Shown in pieces: positions 16,643-24,279 of a DNA stretch of 64,000 bases. Within the stretch, counting starts at the first letter, position 1; every line of letters starts with the position of its first letter. Where the stretch lies: contig NZ_CP060298.1 in assembly GCF_014303395.1 (NCBI RefSeq), positions 1,860,001 to 1,924,000 on the forward strand. The letters are read 5' to 3'. The notes below the pieces were generated by a model, which saw only the letters and a program-made list of their open reading frames with translations, searched no databases and was not told where the DNA came from. This DNA comes from Nakamurella sp. PAMC28650 (GTDB taxonomy: Bacteria; Actinomycetota; Actinomycetes; Mycobacteriales; Nakamurellaceae). The translations under genes and the position numbers were made by a program.

Positions 16643-17683
16643 GTGACCATGACGCCGGCGGAAACCGCGGCCCTGGACCGGGCAGTCGAGCTGGCGGCTC
16701 GCGGTGAGGGCACCGTGCTGCCCAATCCGGTGGTGGGTTGTGTGCTCCTGTCTCCCGAGGGTGAGACCGTCGGCGAGGGTTGGCATCAGCGGGCCGGCGG
16801 CCCTCACGCCGAGGTTGTTGCGCTGTCCGACGCCGGCGACAGGGCCAGGGGTGCGACAGCGATCGTCACGTTGGAGCCGTGCAACCACACCGGACGGACC
16901 GGGCCGTGCTCGCTGGCGCTGATCGAGGCGGGGGTCAGGAAGGTCATCGTGGCCGTCCGTGATCCGTGGCCCACTGCGTCCGGTGGCGGCCGGACCCTAG
17001 GGGCGGCGGGCATCGAGGTGGTCGAACCGCCCGAGACCCATTGCGCGGCAGAGGACGTCAATCGGGTCTGGCTCACCGCGACCCGTCTGCTCCGCCCCTT
17101 CGTGACCTTCAAGGCCGGCATCACGATCGATGCCCGGGTGGCGGCGCAGGACGGCACCAGTCGGTGGATCACCTCGTCTGAATCCAGGGCCGACGTGCAT
17201 CGTCTCCGCAGCCGGGTGGACACCATGATGGTCGGGATCGGCACGGTGCTGGCCGACGACCCGTTGCTGACCGTCCGGAACGCGAACGGTATCCCGACCG
17301 GGACCCAGCCGCTGCGGGTGGTGATCGACTCGCAAGGGCGCACACCGGTGGATGCCAAGGTCCGCAACGGCGACGCCGGGACGAGGATCGTCACATCGGT
17401 GGACGGCGCGCCGGTCGACCTCCCCGGCACCCTCTCGGAGTTGTACCGAATGGGACGTCGTCACGTGCTGCTGGAGGGCGGTCCCCGGTTGGCGACCAGC
17501 ATGCTCGATGCCGGACTGATCGACGAGATCATCGTCTACATCGCACCTGTCGTGCTGGGAGCCGGCCCATCGATGCTCGGCGGCGGTGTCGTCACCACTC
17601 TCACCCAGGCCCATCGCGCCGAACTCCGGACGATCGATCAACTGGGTCCCGACGTCCGACTGCGCTACCGCCTCACGTCCTGA
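16643..17683 (+). CDS. ribD: Bifunctional riboflavin deaminase/reductase RibD
   Basis: Carries out two consecutive steps of riboflavin synthesis: deamination of the pyrimidine and reduction of the ribosyl side chain. The N-terminal deaminase (residues ~8-150) shows PNPVVGCVLL, the zinc HAE in GGPHAEVVAL, and EPCNHTGRTGPC. The C-terminal reductase (~155-345) shows FVTFKAGITIDARVA, DTMMVGIGTVLADDPLLTVR and LLEGGPRLATSML. 346 residues, typical. Starts at GTG 16643, or at the ATG two codons later. No riboflavin (FMN) riboswitch is visible upstream, and other rib genes are not adjacent. Confidence 0.94.
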   Translation: MTMTPAETAALDRAVELAARGEGTVLPNPVVGCVLLSPEGETVGEGWHQRAGGPHAEVVALSDAGDRARGATAIVTLEPCNHTGRTGPCSLALIEAGVRKVIVAVRDPWPTASGGGRTLGAAGIEVVEPPETHCAAEDVNRVWLTATRLLRPFVTFKAGITIDARVAAQDGTSRWITSSESRADVHRLRSRVDTMMVGIGTVLADDPLLTVRNANGIPTGTQPLRVVIDSQGRTPVDAKVRNGDAGTRIVTSVDGAPVDLPGTLSELYRMGRRHVLLEGGPRLATSMLDAGLIDEIIVYIAPVVLGAGPSMLGGGVVTTLTQAHRAELRTIDQLGPDVRLRYRLTS

Positions 17684-17706
17684 CGGCGTCCTGGAAGCGC
17701 TGCGAG

Positions 17707-17779
17707 TAGGCCCCGTGGGACTCGAACCCACAACCCGCGGATTAAAAGTCCGCTGCTCTGCCAATTGAGCTAGAGGCCC
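17707..17779 (-). tRNA. tRNA-Lys (anticodon TTT)
   Basis: Minus-strand cloverleaf: acceptor GGGCCTC/GGGGCCT with two wobble pairs, D arm GCTC...GAGC, anticodon stem CGGA/TCCG around CTTTTAA, T arm GTGGG-TTCGAGT-CCCAC. TTT anticodon. No CCA encoded. It lies between ribD and the MarR-exporter operon and is transcribed against both. Confidence 0.95.
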
Positions 17780-17900
17780 CGGAGTCCTTGGGAGACCGGC
17801 CGAGGGATGAGCCTACCGGGTCGCGTCGTCGGGTCCGGCCGATCCTCGCCCGGCCGCGGACGACGGCCCCTACCTATGCAGAGACCGGGGCCACAGGAAT

Positions 17901-17963
17901 TTGGTTGCGCGAGTTCGACCAACAGGTGCATGCTTGCGGGCGGCAACTAGATGCATTGCGCAA
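17901..17963. promoter_or_regulatory. Cluster of inverted repeats upstream of the MarR-exporter operon
   Basis: Three inverted repeats occur in ~60 bp. TTGGT at 17901-17905 faces ACCAA at 17918-17922. TTGC-N5-GCAA is at 17934-17946. A perfect TTGCGCAA is at 17956-17963. They sit just 5' of the likely GTG start (17992) of the MarR gene. MarR regulators paired with exporters normally autorepress through such sites, so one or more could be the operator. Confidence 0.4.
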
Positions 17964-17991
17964 GCAAATGTCCGTGGAAGGGGTGCAGACC

Positions 17992-18657
17992 GTGACGAGC
18001 AACATCGTCGAGTCCGACGTATCAGGTCTGTCGTCACCCTTCGGGCCGGTGCCGACGCAGTCCGGTGCGCTCGATCAGGCCGGTGCATCCGAGATCGACG
18101 CGACCGGCCGATTCGATCAGGCCGCCGAGATCGCCGACGCGGTCATCAGCCTGATGCGCATCTACGGAAACCTCAAGGCCCGGGTGGCGAATACCGCAGA
18201 TCCGGAGATCGCTGCGTTGTTCCTGCTGGTTCGCCTGGTCAAGGACGGTCCCAAGCGCGCCAAGGAACTGGCGGACCTGACCAGCGCGGATCCCTCGACG
18301 GTCTCTCGGCAGGTCGCGACGCTGGTCAAGACCGGGCTGATCGAGAGGAAGGCCGATCCGGAGGACGGTCGAGCTTCCATCCTCGTGCCCACCGAGCTGG
18401 GTGTCACCAGGGTGCAGGAACACTTCGTGAACCGCGGCCAGATGATCGAACCGATGATCGCCGACTGGCCCGAGACCGACCGCAGCGACTTCCTGCGTCT
18501 GCTCCGCTGCTACGCCGACCGGCTCGAGTCCCGCCGCGAGGAAGTGGTGCAGACCATGAGCAAGAGCCACCACCTGCAGTCCACGCATCATTTGCCGCCG
18601 CCCCAACATGTTCCGACGCCACCACCCCCGCACGCCAGTACCGAGAGGTCCAACTGA
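17992..18657 (+). CDS. MarR family regulator of the adjacent exporter
   Basis: About 221 residues from GTG 17992, which has GGAAGGGG 8 bases upstream; ATG 17968 is an alternative without a ribosome site. The core reads LFLLVRLVKDGPKRAKELADLTSADPSTVSRQVATLVKTGLIERKADPEDGRAS, the MarR winged helix with its DxRxx wing. The last ~25 residues are His/Pro-rich (THHLPPPQHVPTPPPPH), unusual for the family, and might bind metal. TGA overlaps the exporter ATG by one base, so the pair is translationally coupled and probably autoregulated. Confidence 0.88.
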   Translation: MTSNIVESDVSGLSSPFGPVPTQSGALDQAGASEIDATGRFDQAAEIADAVISLMRIYGNLKARVANTADPEIAALFLLVRLVKDGPKRAKELADLTSADPSTVSRQVATLVKTGLIERKADPEDGRASILVPTELGVTRVQEHFVNRGQMIEPMIADWPETDRSDFLRLLRCYADRLESRREEVVQTMSKSHHLQSTHHLPPPQHVPTPPPPHASTERSN

Positions 18658-20567
18658 TGGCCACCACTGACACATCCGCGCCGCAGACCGCAGCACCGCA
18701 GAGTCCCGCGGGCCTGACGCACAAGCAGATCCTGACGATCCTGGTGGGTCTACTCCTGGGGATGTTGCTCGCCGCCCTCGACCAGACGATCGTCTCCACC
18801 GCGATCCGCACGATCGGTGACGACCTGCACGGTCTCAACATCCAGGCCTGGGTCACCACCGCCTACCTGATCACCTCGACCGTGACCACGCCGCTGTACG
18901 GCAAGCTCTCGGACATCTACGGCAGACGTCCGCTGTTCCTGTTCGCCATCTCGATCTTCATCCTCGGGTCGCTGGCGAGCTCGTTCGCCACCTCGATGCC
19001 GATGCTCGCCGCCTTCCGCGCATTCCAGGGCATCGGCGCCGGCGGTCTGTTCTCGATGGCCTTCGCCGTGCTCGCCGACATCGTTCCCCCGCGTGAGCGC
19101 GCCAAGTACCAGGGCTACTTCCTGGCCGTGTTCGGCACCTCATCGGTGATCGGTCCGCTGGTCGGAGGCTTCTTCGCCGGCACCACCAGCATCCTGGGCA
19201 TCTCGGGCTGGCGCTGGGTCTTCCTGGTCAACGTCCCGATCGGTGCCGTCGCGCTGTTCGTGGTGTTCAAGGTCCTGCACATCCCGCACGTCCGGCGCAA
19301 CCACCGCATCGACTGGTGGGGCGCACTGGCCCTCGTCGTCGGTATCGTGCCGATCCTGATCGTGGCCGAACAGGGCAGTGTCTGGGGCTGGCTCTCGGCC
19401 AGGATCCTGGGGCTGATCGCGGTCGGCCTGGTCGGTATCGCTGCGTTCATCTTCGTGGAGTTCAAGATGAAGGACGACGCGTTGATCCCGATGCGCCTGT
19501 TCAAGGCCGCGACGTTCAGCCTCGGCCTGGGCGTCAACGCGCTGGTCGGTGTCGGCATGTTCGGGGCCATCTCGATGCTGCCGCTCTACCTGCAGTTGGT
19601 GAAGGGCGTCACCCCCACCCAGTCGGGCCTGCAGTTGCTGCCCCTGATGCTGGGACTGATGATCGGGGCCATCGCCTCCGGGCAGCTGACCTCGCGGACC
19701 GGCAAGTACAAGATCTTCCCGGTGATCGGAACGGCGATCCTGACGGTGGCGTTCGTCCTGCTGCTGACGATCAAGGTCTCCACGAACTATCCGCAGTTGG
19801 CGGTCTACTTCCTGCTCGTCGGCCTGGGACTGGGCCTGTGCATGCAGACCCTGTTGATCGCCGTCCAGAACTCGGTGCCGGCGCGGGACATCGGAGTGGC
19901 GACATCGTCGGCGACGTTCTTCCGTCAGCTCGGCGGCACCCTCGGGGTCGGAATCTTCCTGTCGCTGCTGTTCAACACCCTGCCGAACAACATCAGCAAG
20001 GCACTGCAGGCCTCCTCCACCGATCCGTCGTTCCAGCAGGCGGCGGGCAAGGCAGCGGCGGTTGCCGGGCAGAACGTGCCCACCTACCTGGGATCCCTCG
20101 GTGGCCAGCTGACGGTGGACTCGTCGTTCCTGAGCAAGATCGACCCGCTCATCGCCCACCCCTACCAGGTCGGGTTCGTGAACTCGACCCACGTGGTCTA
20201 CATCTGTGGCGCGATCTGCATGGTGATCGCATTCGGCCTGGTGATGATGATCAAGCAGGTGCCGCTGCGCACCATGTCCGCGTTGCAGGAGACCCAAATG
20301 GAGCAGGCCAGCCTGGAGGCCGAGAGCCTGCCGGCCGACGGTGGCCCCTCTGCCCCTGATCTGTCGAAGAGCGCGCCGGCGGAGACCGCGAGCGAAGCAG
20401 TGTCCTCGGTCGTTCCCGGCGCACCGTCGAAGGGGAACGGCCACGCCCCGGCCCACTCACCGGACGCGACCGGCGAGCATGTCGCGGTCGCCGTCCTGAT
20501 CGCCAAGTCCGACGTGCTCACCGAAGGCCGGCCGGTCGGAACGGACCACGGTAGGCACGAGGCCTGA
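18657..20567 (+). CDS. DHA2 family (14-TM) drug:proton antiporter
   Basis: 636 residues of the EmrB/QacA-type major facilitator subfamily. Visible are the TM1 motif ALDQTIVSTAIRTI, motif A GKLSDIYGRRP, and motif C-like SVIGPLVGGFF with GWRWVFLVNVPIG. Around 14 hydrophobic segments extend to residue ~545, followed by a ~90-residue hydrophilic Ala/Pro-rich tail. The DHA2 family exports hydrophobic drugs or antibiotics. Its ATG overlaps the stop of the MarR gene. A strong hairpin terminator follows at 20593-20632. Confidence 0.93.
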   Translation: MATTDTSAPQTAAPQSPAGLTHKQILTILVGLLLGMLLAALDQTIVSTAIRTIGDDLHGLNIQAWVTTAYLITSTVTTPLYGKLSDIYGRRPLFLFAISIFILGSLASSFATSMPMLAAFRAFQGIGAGGLFSMAFAVLADIVPPRERAKYQGYFLAVFGTSSVIGPLVGGFFAGTTSILGISGWRWVFLVNVPIGAVALFVVFKVLHIPHVRRNHRIDWWGALALVVGIVPILIVAEQGSVWGWLSARILGLIAVGLVGIAAFIFVEFKMKDDALIPMRLFKAATFSLGLGVNALVGVGMFGAISMLPLYLQLVKGVTPTQSGLQLLPLMLGLMIGAIASGQLTSRTGKYKIFPVIGTAILTVAFVLLLTIKVSTNYPQLAVYFLLVGLGLGLCMQTLLIAVQNSVPARDIGVATSSATFFRQLGGTLGVGIFLSLLFNTLPNNISKALQASSTDPSFQQAAGKAAAVAGQNVPTYLGSLGGQLTVDSSFLSKIDPLIAHPYQVGFVNSTHVVYICGAICMVIAFGLVMMIKQVPLRTMSALQETQMEQASLEAESLPADGGPSAPDLSKSAPAETASEAVSSVVPGAPSKGNGHAPAHSPDATGEHVAVAVLIAKSDVLTEGRPVGTDHGRHEA

Positions 20568-20592
20568 TCGCCTGCTGCGGCAGCACAGCACA

Positions 20593-20632
20593 CCGGCAGG
20601 GCACGGCGGAATCCTCCGCCGTGCCCTGCCGG
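20593..20632 (+). terminator. Rho-independent terminator of the exporter operon
   Basis: A perfect 18-bp stem, CCGGCAGGGCACGGCGGA, pairs with its complement around a 4-base loop (ATCC) and is followed by ATTTT. It lies 26 bases after the exporter stop codon. Confidence 0.88.
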
Positions 20633-20754
20633 ATTTTCCCGGACGACCTCAGTGGCCCGCTGCCGGGTTCCCGCGGCGTCCCACTGATGAACGGGACCGG
20701 AGAATTGGTCGAGGGCTCCAGGGTGGAGGTGCCGGAACTCCATCGTTGGAGTAG

Positions 20755-20780
20755 TTCGGTGCCCGTACTCAGGCACCGAA
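20755..20780. terminator. Hairpin downstream of the convergent class V PLP gene
   Basis: TTCGGTGCC and GGCACCGAA form a perfect 9-bp stem with an 8-base loop, and ACTCCA/TGGAGT forms another small stem just before it. Located between convergent genes, about 80 bases beyond the minus-strand gene's stop, it can serve as its terminator; there is no clear T-run. Confidence 0.45.
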
Positions 20781-20861
20781 CACCTGCGGTCATGGCGCAA
20801 ACGTCGGCCGGACCGTGAGCACCGGAGCCGCGGCGTCGGATCTGTCCGAAAAGCGGGGCAG

Positions 20862-22298
20862 TTACTGCCAGGGAGCGATGATCGGCAGTTCACGATCCTC
20901 GACGGCGGGCACCGGGCGACCGTCGACGGTGACGTACCGGCGGCGGGGCCCGCGAGAGGCGATCGACTCCACCGCATCCACGAGGCGATCGACGTGCTCG
21001 CCGGTGGTGGCCAGGCCGACGGAGGCGCGGATCGCGTGGCCGGTGCCGTCCGCCACATCGCATCCGGCTGCACCCAGCAACCGCCGGACCAGCGGCTGGG
21101 CGCAGAAGGCGCCGTCGCGGACCGCGATGCCGTGTTCGGCGGACAGTGCCGCGGCGACCACTGCGGACGACTGACCGGCAATGGTGAAGGTGACGACGCC
21201 GATGGTCTCGACCTGCCCACCGAACAGGGTGTGCACCGTGACGCCGGGGACGTCCAGCAGCCCGTTGCGCAGCCGGTCGGTCAACGCCTGCTCACTCGCG
21301 GCAAGGCCGGCCCGATCCGCACCGGCCAGAGCGTGGCAGGCCGTGGCCAGGGCGACAGCTCCGGGCACGTTCGGCGAGCCGGCCTCGTGACGGTCGGGCA
21401 GCGGCTTCCAGGTGGTCACGTCCTCGGTGACCGTTGCGGTGGCGCCGCCGCCCACCAGGTAGGGGCGGGCCTGGGCCAGCCAGTCGGCACGACCGATCAG
21501 GGCGCCGGCTCCGTAGGGGGCGTACAGCTTGTGGCCGGAAACCGCGACGTACTCGACGCCGAGATCTTCGATCGAGAACGGGCGGTGCGGCGCCAGCTGG
21601 GCGGCGTCCAGGGCGACGCGTGCACCCCGCGCCCGGGCGATGGCCGCCAACGCCGTGACCGGCCAGATCTCACCGGTGACGTTCGAGGCTCCGGTGATCA
21701 CCAGCAGGGCCGGGCCCGCGGGTCTGGTCCGGAGGGCCTCGTCGACGGCGCTGACGGCCGCGGCGGGAGTAGCCGGCGCGGGTAGCCGGATGACGTTGAT
21801 GCCGTTGCGATCTTCCCACGGCAGCAAAGCCGCATGATGCTCGGTCTCGAACACCACCACCGTGGTGCGAGCCGGGAGGCAGTGGGCCAGCAGGTTGAAG
21901 GAGTCGGTCGTGTGCTTGGTGAAGATCACCGCGTCATCGGTGCGTCCGCCGACGAACTCCCGCACCGGGCCTCGCGCGCCTTCGTACAGGGAGGTGCAGA
22001 CCTTCGAGTGCCAGCCGGCTCCCCGATGCACGCTGGCGTAGCGCTCCAGCAGGGCGTCGACGGTGTCGCGAACGACTCTCAGTGCTGGTGCTGAAGCACC
22101 ATGGTCGAGGTTCGCGTATTCAATCTGACCTCCGCCGGCGAGCGGGACCAGCGAATGGGCGCCGACGATCTCCAGCCCCGGAGCGTGCGGGTGGACCACG
22201 CCGTGGCGGGGGGCCACCGGTGCTTCCACGGACCATCGAGGCTTTCGGATGGTTGCGGTGGCGGAAATCCAGTCAGGTCGATCCAGAACAACGGTCAT
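20862..22298 (-). CDS. Class V PLP aminotransferase / cysteine desulfurase-like protein
   Basis: 478 residues from ATG 22298 with GAGGA upstream. The fold-type I class V blocks are clear: IEYANLDHGASAPAL, ETEHHAALLPWE, ALLVITGASNVTGEIWPV, ALDAAQLAPHRP and the PLP-lysine motif VSGHKLYAPYGAGALIG. The C-terminal region contains RDGAFCAQPLVRRLLG, where SufS/NifS-like enzymes have their active-site loop. A SAM-IV riboswitch precedes it, tying it to methionine/cysteine economy. It might mobilise sulfur from cysteine or a cysteine conjugate; the substrate cannot be told from sequence. Confidence 0.85.
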   Translation of the reverse strand: MTVVLDRPDWISATATIRKPRWSVEAPVAPRHGVVHPHAPGLEIVGAHSLVPLAGGGQIEYANLDHGASAPALRVVRDTVDALLERYASVHRGAGWHSKVCTSLYEGARGPVREFVGGRTDDAVIFTKHTTDSFNLLAHCLPARTTVVVFETEHHAALLPWEDRNGINVIRLPAPATPAAAVSAVDEALRTRPAGPALLVITGASNVTGEIWPVTALAAIARARGARVALDAAQLAPHRPFSIEDLGVEYVAVSGHKLYAPYGAGALIGRADWLAQARPYLVGGGATATVTEDVTTWKPLPDRHEAGSPNVPGAVALATACHALAGADRAGLAASEQALTDRLRNGLLDVPGVTVHTLFGGQVETIGVVTFTIAGQSSAVVAAALSAEHGIAVRDGAFCAQPLVRRLLGAAGCDVADGTGHAIRASVGLATTGEHVDRLVDAVESIASRGPRRRYVTVDGRPVPAVEDRELPIIAPWQ

Positions 22299-22374
22299 CG
22301 AGAGTCCTCGGGGTCCGTGGGACCACTGGGCGACCAGGGGTCCGCGCTTGCCTGGTGCACCTCGCACCGGGCCA

Positions 22375-22453
22375 GGTCGTCATCCGGGGCACCCCACCGC
22401 GGTAGGAGGGTTGCCGGCCAGCAAGCCGGAGCTATCTGCTGGCACTCATGACC
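22375..22453 (-). ncRNA. SAM-IV-type riboswitch
   Basis: Minus-strand RNA beginning GGUCAUGAGUGCCAGC, with the GCUUGCUGGCCGGCAACC core, the CCUACCGCGGUGGGGUGCC segment and ending GGAUGACGACC. It has the S-adenosylmethionine-binding core shared by SAM-I and SAM-IV and the short actinobacterial layout of SAM-IV. Two close relatives are at 38239-38317 and 50075-50152. It lies 77 bases upstream of the class V PLP gene. Control is likely at translation or by a downstream hairpin; no T-rich terminator is evident. Confidence 0.88.
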
Positions 22454-22719
22454 TTCGTGCAGACCTTAGCAAAGGGTTACCGGTCAGGGGAACACCTGGC
22501 CGGAAGTACCTCCGGATGGGCGAGCAGTGATGCTGCCCACCCGGATCCTCCTGCGGTCACCGGAGAGGCCGCGTCGACCGAGGTCAGAGACGCCCGAACG
22601 GCGGGGGCGCACACGTTTTGGAGGTGGGTCCGCTGATGTCGTATGCTTCCGTAGCTCCCAACGGACAGCCGTTGAAGCCGCGAAGCCAACATTTCCAGGT
22701 TCCCGGCGACGACGTCTAG

Positions 22720-22792
22720 GCCCCCATCGTCTAGCGGCCTAGGACTCCGCCCTTTCACGGCGGCAGCACGGGTTCGAATCCCGTTGGGGGTA
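22720..22792 (+). tRNA. tRNA-Glu (anticodon TTC)
   Basis: Acceptor GCCCCCA/TGGGGGT, anticodon stem CCGCC/GGCGG around CTTTCAC, T arm ACGGG-TTCGAAT-CCCGT. First of three tRNAs in a row, an arrangement common in actinobacteria. Confidence 0.95.
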
Positions 22793-22849
22793 CGCGCAGA
22801 TGCAGACCACGGTCGGCATCGACGTATGCAGTCGGTCTTGATTCATCAA

Positions 22850-22923
22850 GGCCCCGTAGCGCAGTTGGTTAGCGCGCCGCCCTGTCACGGCGGAGGTCGC
22901 GGGTTCAAGTCCCGTCGGGGTCG
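22850..22923 (+). tRNA. tRNA-Asp (anticodon GTC)
   Basis: Acceptor GGCCCCG/CGGGGTC, anticodon stem CCGCC/GGCGG around CTGTCAC, T arm GCGGG-TTCAAGT-CCCGT. Discriminator G followed by an encoded CCA (22924-22926). Confidence 0.95.
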
Positions 22924-22984
22924 CCAAACGTGGGCCGGGCTCAATCCCCCGAATCAGGGGGTCCGAGCCCGGCCCGCTGTTTGG

Positions 22985-23058
22985 GGCCAGGTAGCTCAGT
23001 CGGTACGAGCGTCCGCCTGAAAAGTGGAAGGTCGCCGGTTCGATCCCGGCCCTGGCCA
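22985..23058 (+). tRNA. tRNA-Phe (anticodon GAA)
   Basis: Acceptor GGCCAGG/CCTGGCC, anticodon stem TCCGC/GTGGA around CTGAAAA, T arm GCCGG-TTCGATC-CCGGC, discriminator A and an encoded CCA (23059-23061). Confidence 0.94.
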
Positions 23059-23067
23059 CCACCTCTG

Positions 23068-23102
23068 AACTGGGAGAATGCCCTCCGGGTGTTCTCCCAG
23101 TT
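23068..23102 (+). terminator. Terminator of the tRNA cluster
   Basis: An 11-bp perfect stem, AACTGGGAGAA pairing with TTCTCCCAGTT, encloses a 13-base loop and begins 7 bases after the tRNA-Phe CCA. It can also stop the convergent minus-strand gene at 23190. Confidence 0.75.
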
Positions 23103-23189
23103 CTGCATTGATGGCCGGCAACCATCTGAACGACGTGACTCGACGGCCCGGCTCCATGAGAGCACGGCGCTCCCGAATGCCGTGCAGTG

Positions 23190-23939
23190 TCACCGCAAGA
23201 TCGGCGTTGACGAAGATCCCCACGGGTCGGCCGGTGGAATCGTGTATCGAGCAATTCGCAGTTGGCCCCAGGCGAACCGGGTCTCGCACACCCAGTCCCC
23301 CAGGCGGTCGGCGAGTTGTTGCGCGATCGTCACGACGTCATCGACGGTGGGACCGTCCCGGTAGACCATCGTGTGCTGGAACTGTTCGCCACAAGCGGCC
23401 AACCACACTCGGACTTCGGTATCGCCGGCGGATCGGTAGACCACGAGGCCACCGAATTCTTCGTCGGTCAACAGCGCCGCGACTACCGGATCGACGGCGC
23501 GCCGACGCAGTTCGTGCAGGCGCTCGTCGTTGCGGTCGGTCGTGGTCGCGCTCAGCCATGGTGTTTCGGGCTCGGTCCACGGGCCGAAGGTGATCCCGTT
23601 GGATCCGGCGTTCGTCGTGGCCGTGTAGGGGGCAACGCCCGGTTGCGCTTCGAGGTAGTCGACCTGGAACGTATCGCCCAGTGCTTCCTGCACCCGCGTC
23701 GCCAATTGCAGGCCCTCGAGCTGCCATTGCGCGTGGGTCGCGGAATCCGGCCAACGGAATCCCGAACCGGCGGTCCGACGGACGGTGAGCGCCCAGTACC
23801 GCAGTGCGGTGCGCAGCTCCTCGGGCAGGGGCAGGCTCCGGAGGTCGATCGGGCCGCACCCGGGTTCCCGGTCCCAGAGCGGCTCGTCGACGTAGTCGGC
23901 GATCACCACGATCCGACGTGGCCGGCCTGCAGGACTCAC
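23190..23939 (-). CDS. Hypothetical protein
   Basis: About 249 residues with no family I recognise. It is soluble and acidic, with no signal peptide or membrane segment. It begins RRIVVIADYVDEPLWDREPG and has Trp-rich stretches (LRYWALTVRRTAGSGFRWPD, TFGPWTEPETPWLSATTT) and a regular C-terminal end QQLADRLGDWVCETRFAWGQLRIARY. Composition and codon positions fit real coding. It stands alone between the tRNA cluster and a repeat-containing spacer. Confidence 0.6.
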   Translation of the reverse strand: MSPAGRPRRIVVIADYVDEPLWDREPGCGPIDLRSLPLPEELRTALRYWALTVRRTAGSGFRWPDSATHAQWQLEGLQLATRVQEALGDTFQVDYLEAQPGVAPYTATTNAGSNGITFGPWTEPETPWLSATTTDRNDERLHELRRRAVDPVVAALLTDEEFGGLVVYRSAGDTEVRVWLAACGEQFQHTMVYRDGPTVDDVVTIAQQLADRLGDWVCETRFAWGQLRIARYTIPPADPWGSSSTPILR

Positions 23940-24279
23940 CGGACAGCTGTGTCATACCGGCGCTTGCGGCACTGGTTTCGTCACTGCGGCAACTGATGTC
24001 GTGGGCAGGATCGGCCGGGCGGGGGGACCAATCCCGTTCCCGCCGGCGCCCAGCAGTGCCACTCCGGCTGCCGCGACAACGATCTCGGGGGCGACGTGCG
24101 AGGAGTCGGTCGGGGCGCGGAGGCCACCGATCGGGCGGGTACGGCGGTGGGCACGTCGATCCAGGAGCTGGGCGTCGTCATCGCCGACCATGCGTCGTCA
24201 TCGCCGACTGGGCGTCGTCATCGCCGACGAGGACGGTGCCGAGCTCAGCGGGGTGGTCGGTCCGTCTGCGTCGCGGGAG
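23940..24279. other. Spacer of 340 bp with a tandem repeat, no convincing gene
   Basis: Short open frames exist on both strands but none shows recognisable protein features. The main structure is the 20-bp tandem repeat at 24172-24228. The spacer separates two minus-strand genes. Confidence 0.45.
24172..24228. repeat. Three-copy 20-bp tandem repeat
   Basis: The 17-mer GCGTCGTCATCGCCGAC occurs at 24172, 24192 and 24212 with 3-base spacers (CAT and TGG). All three copies are identical. Lying between genes, it may be replication slippage or an array of binding sites. Confidence 0.8.

Noticed and set aside
24172-24228. Possible CRISPR-like array
   Set aside because: The repeats are 17 bp with 3-base spacers and there are no cas genes; it is a simple tandem repeat.
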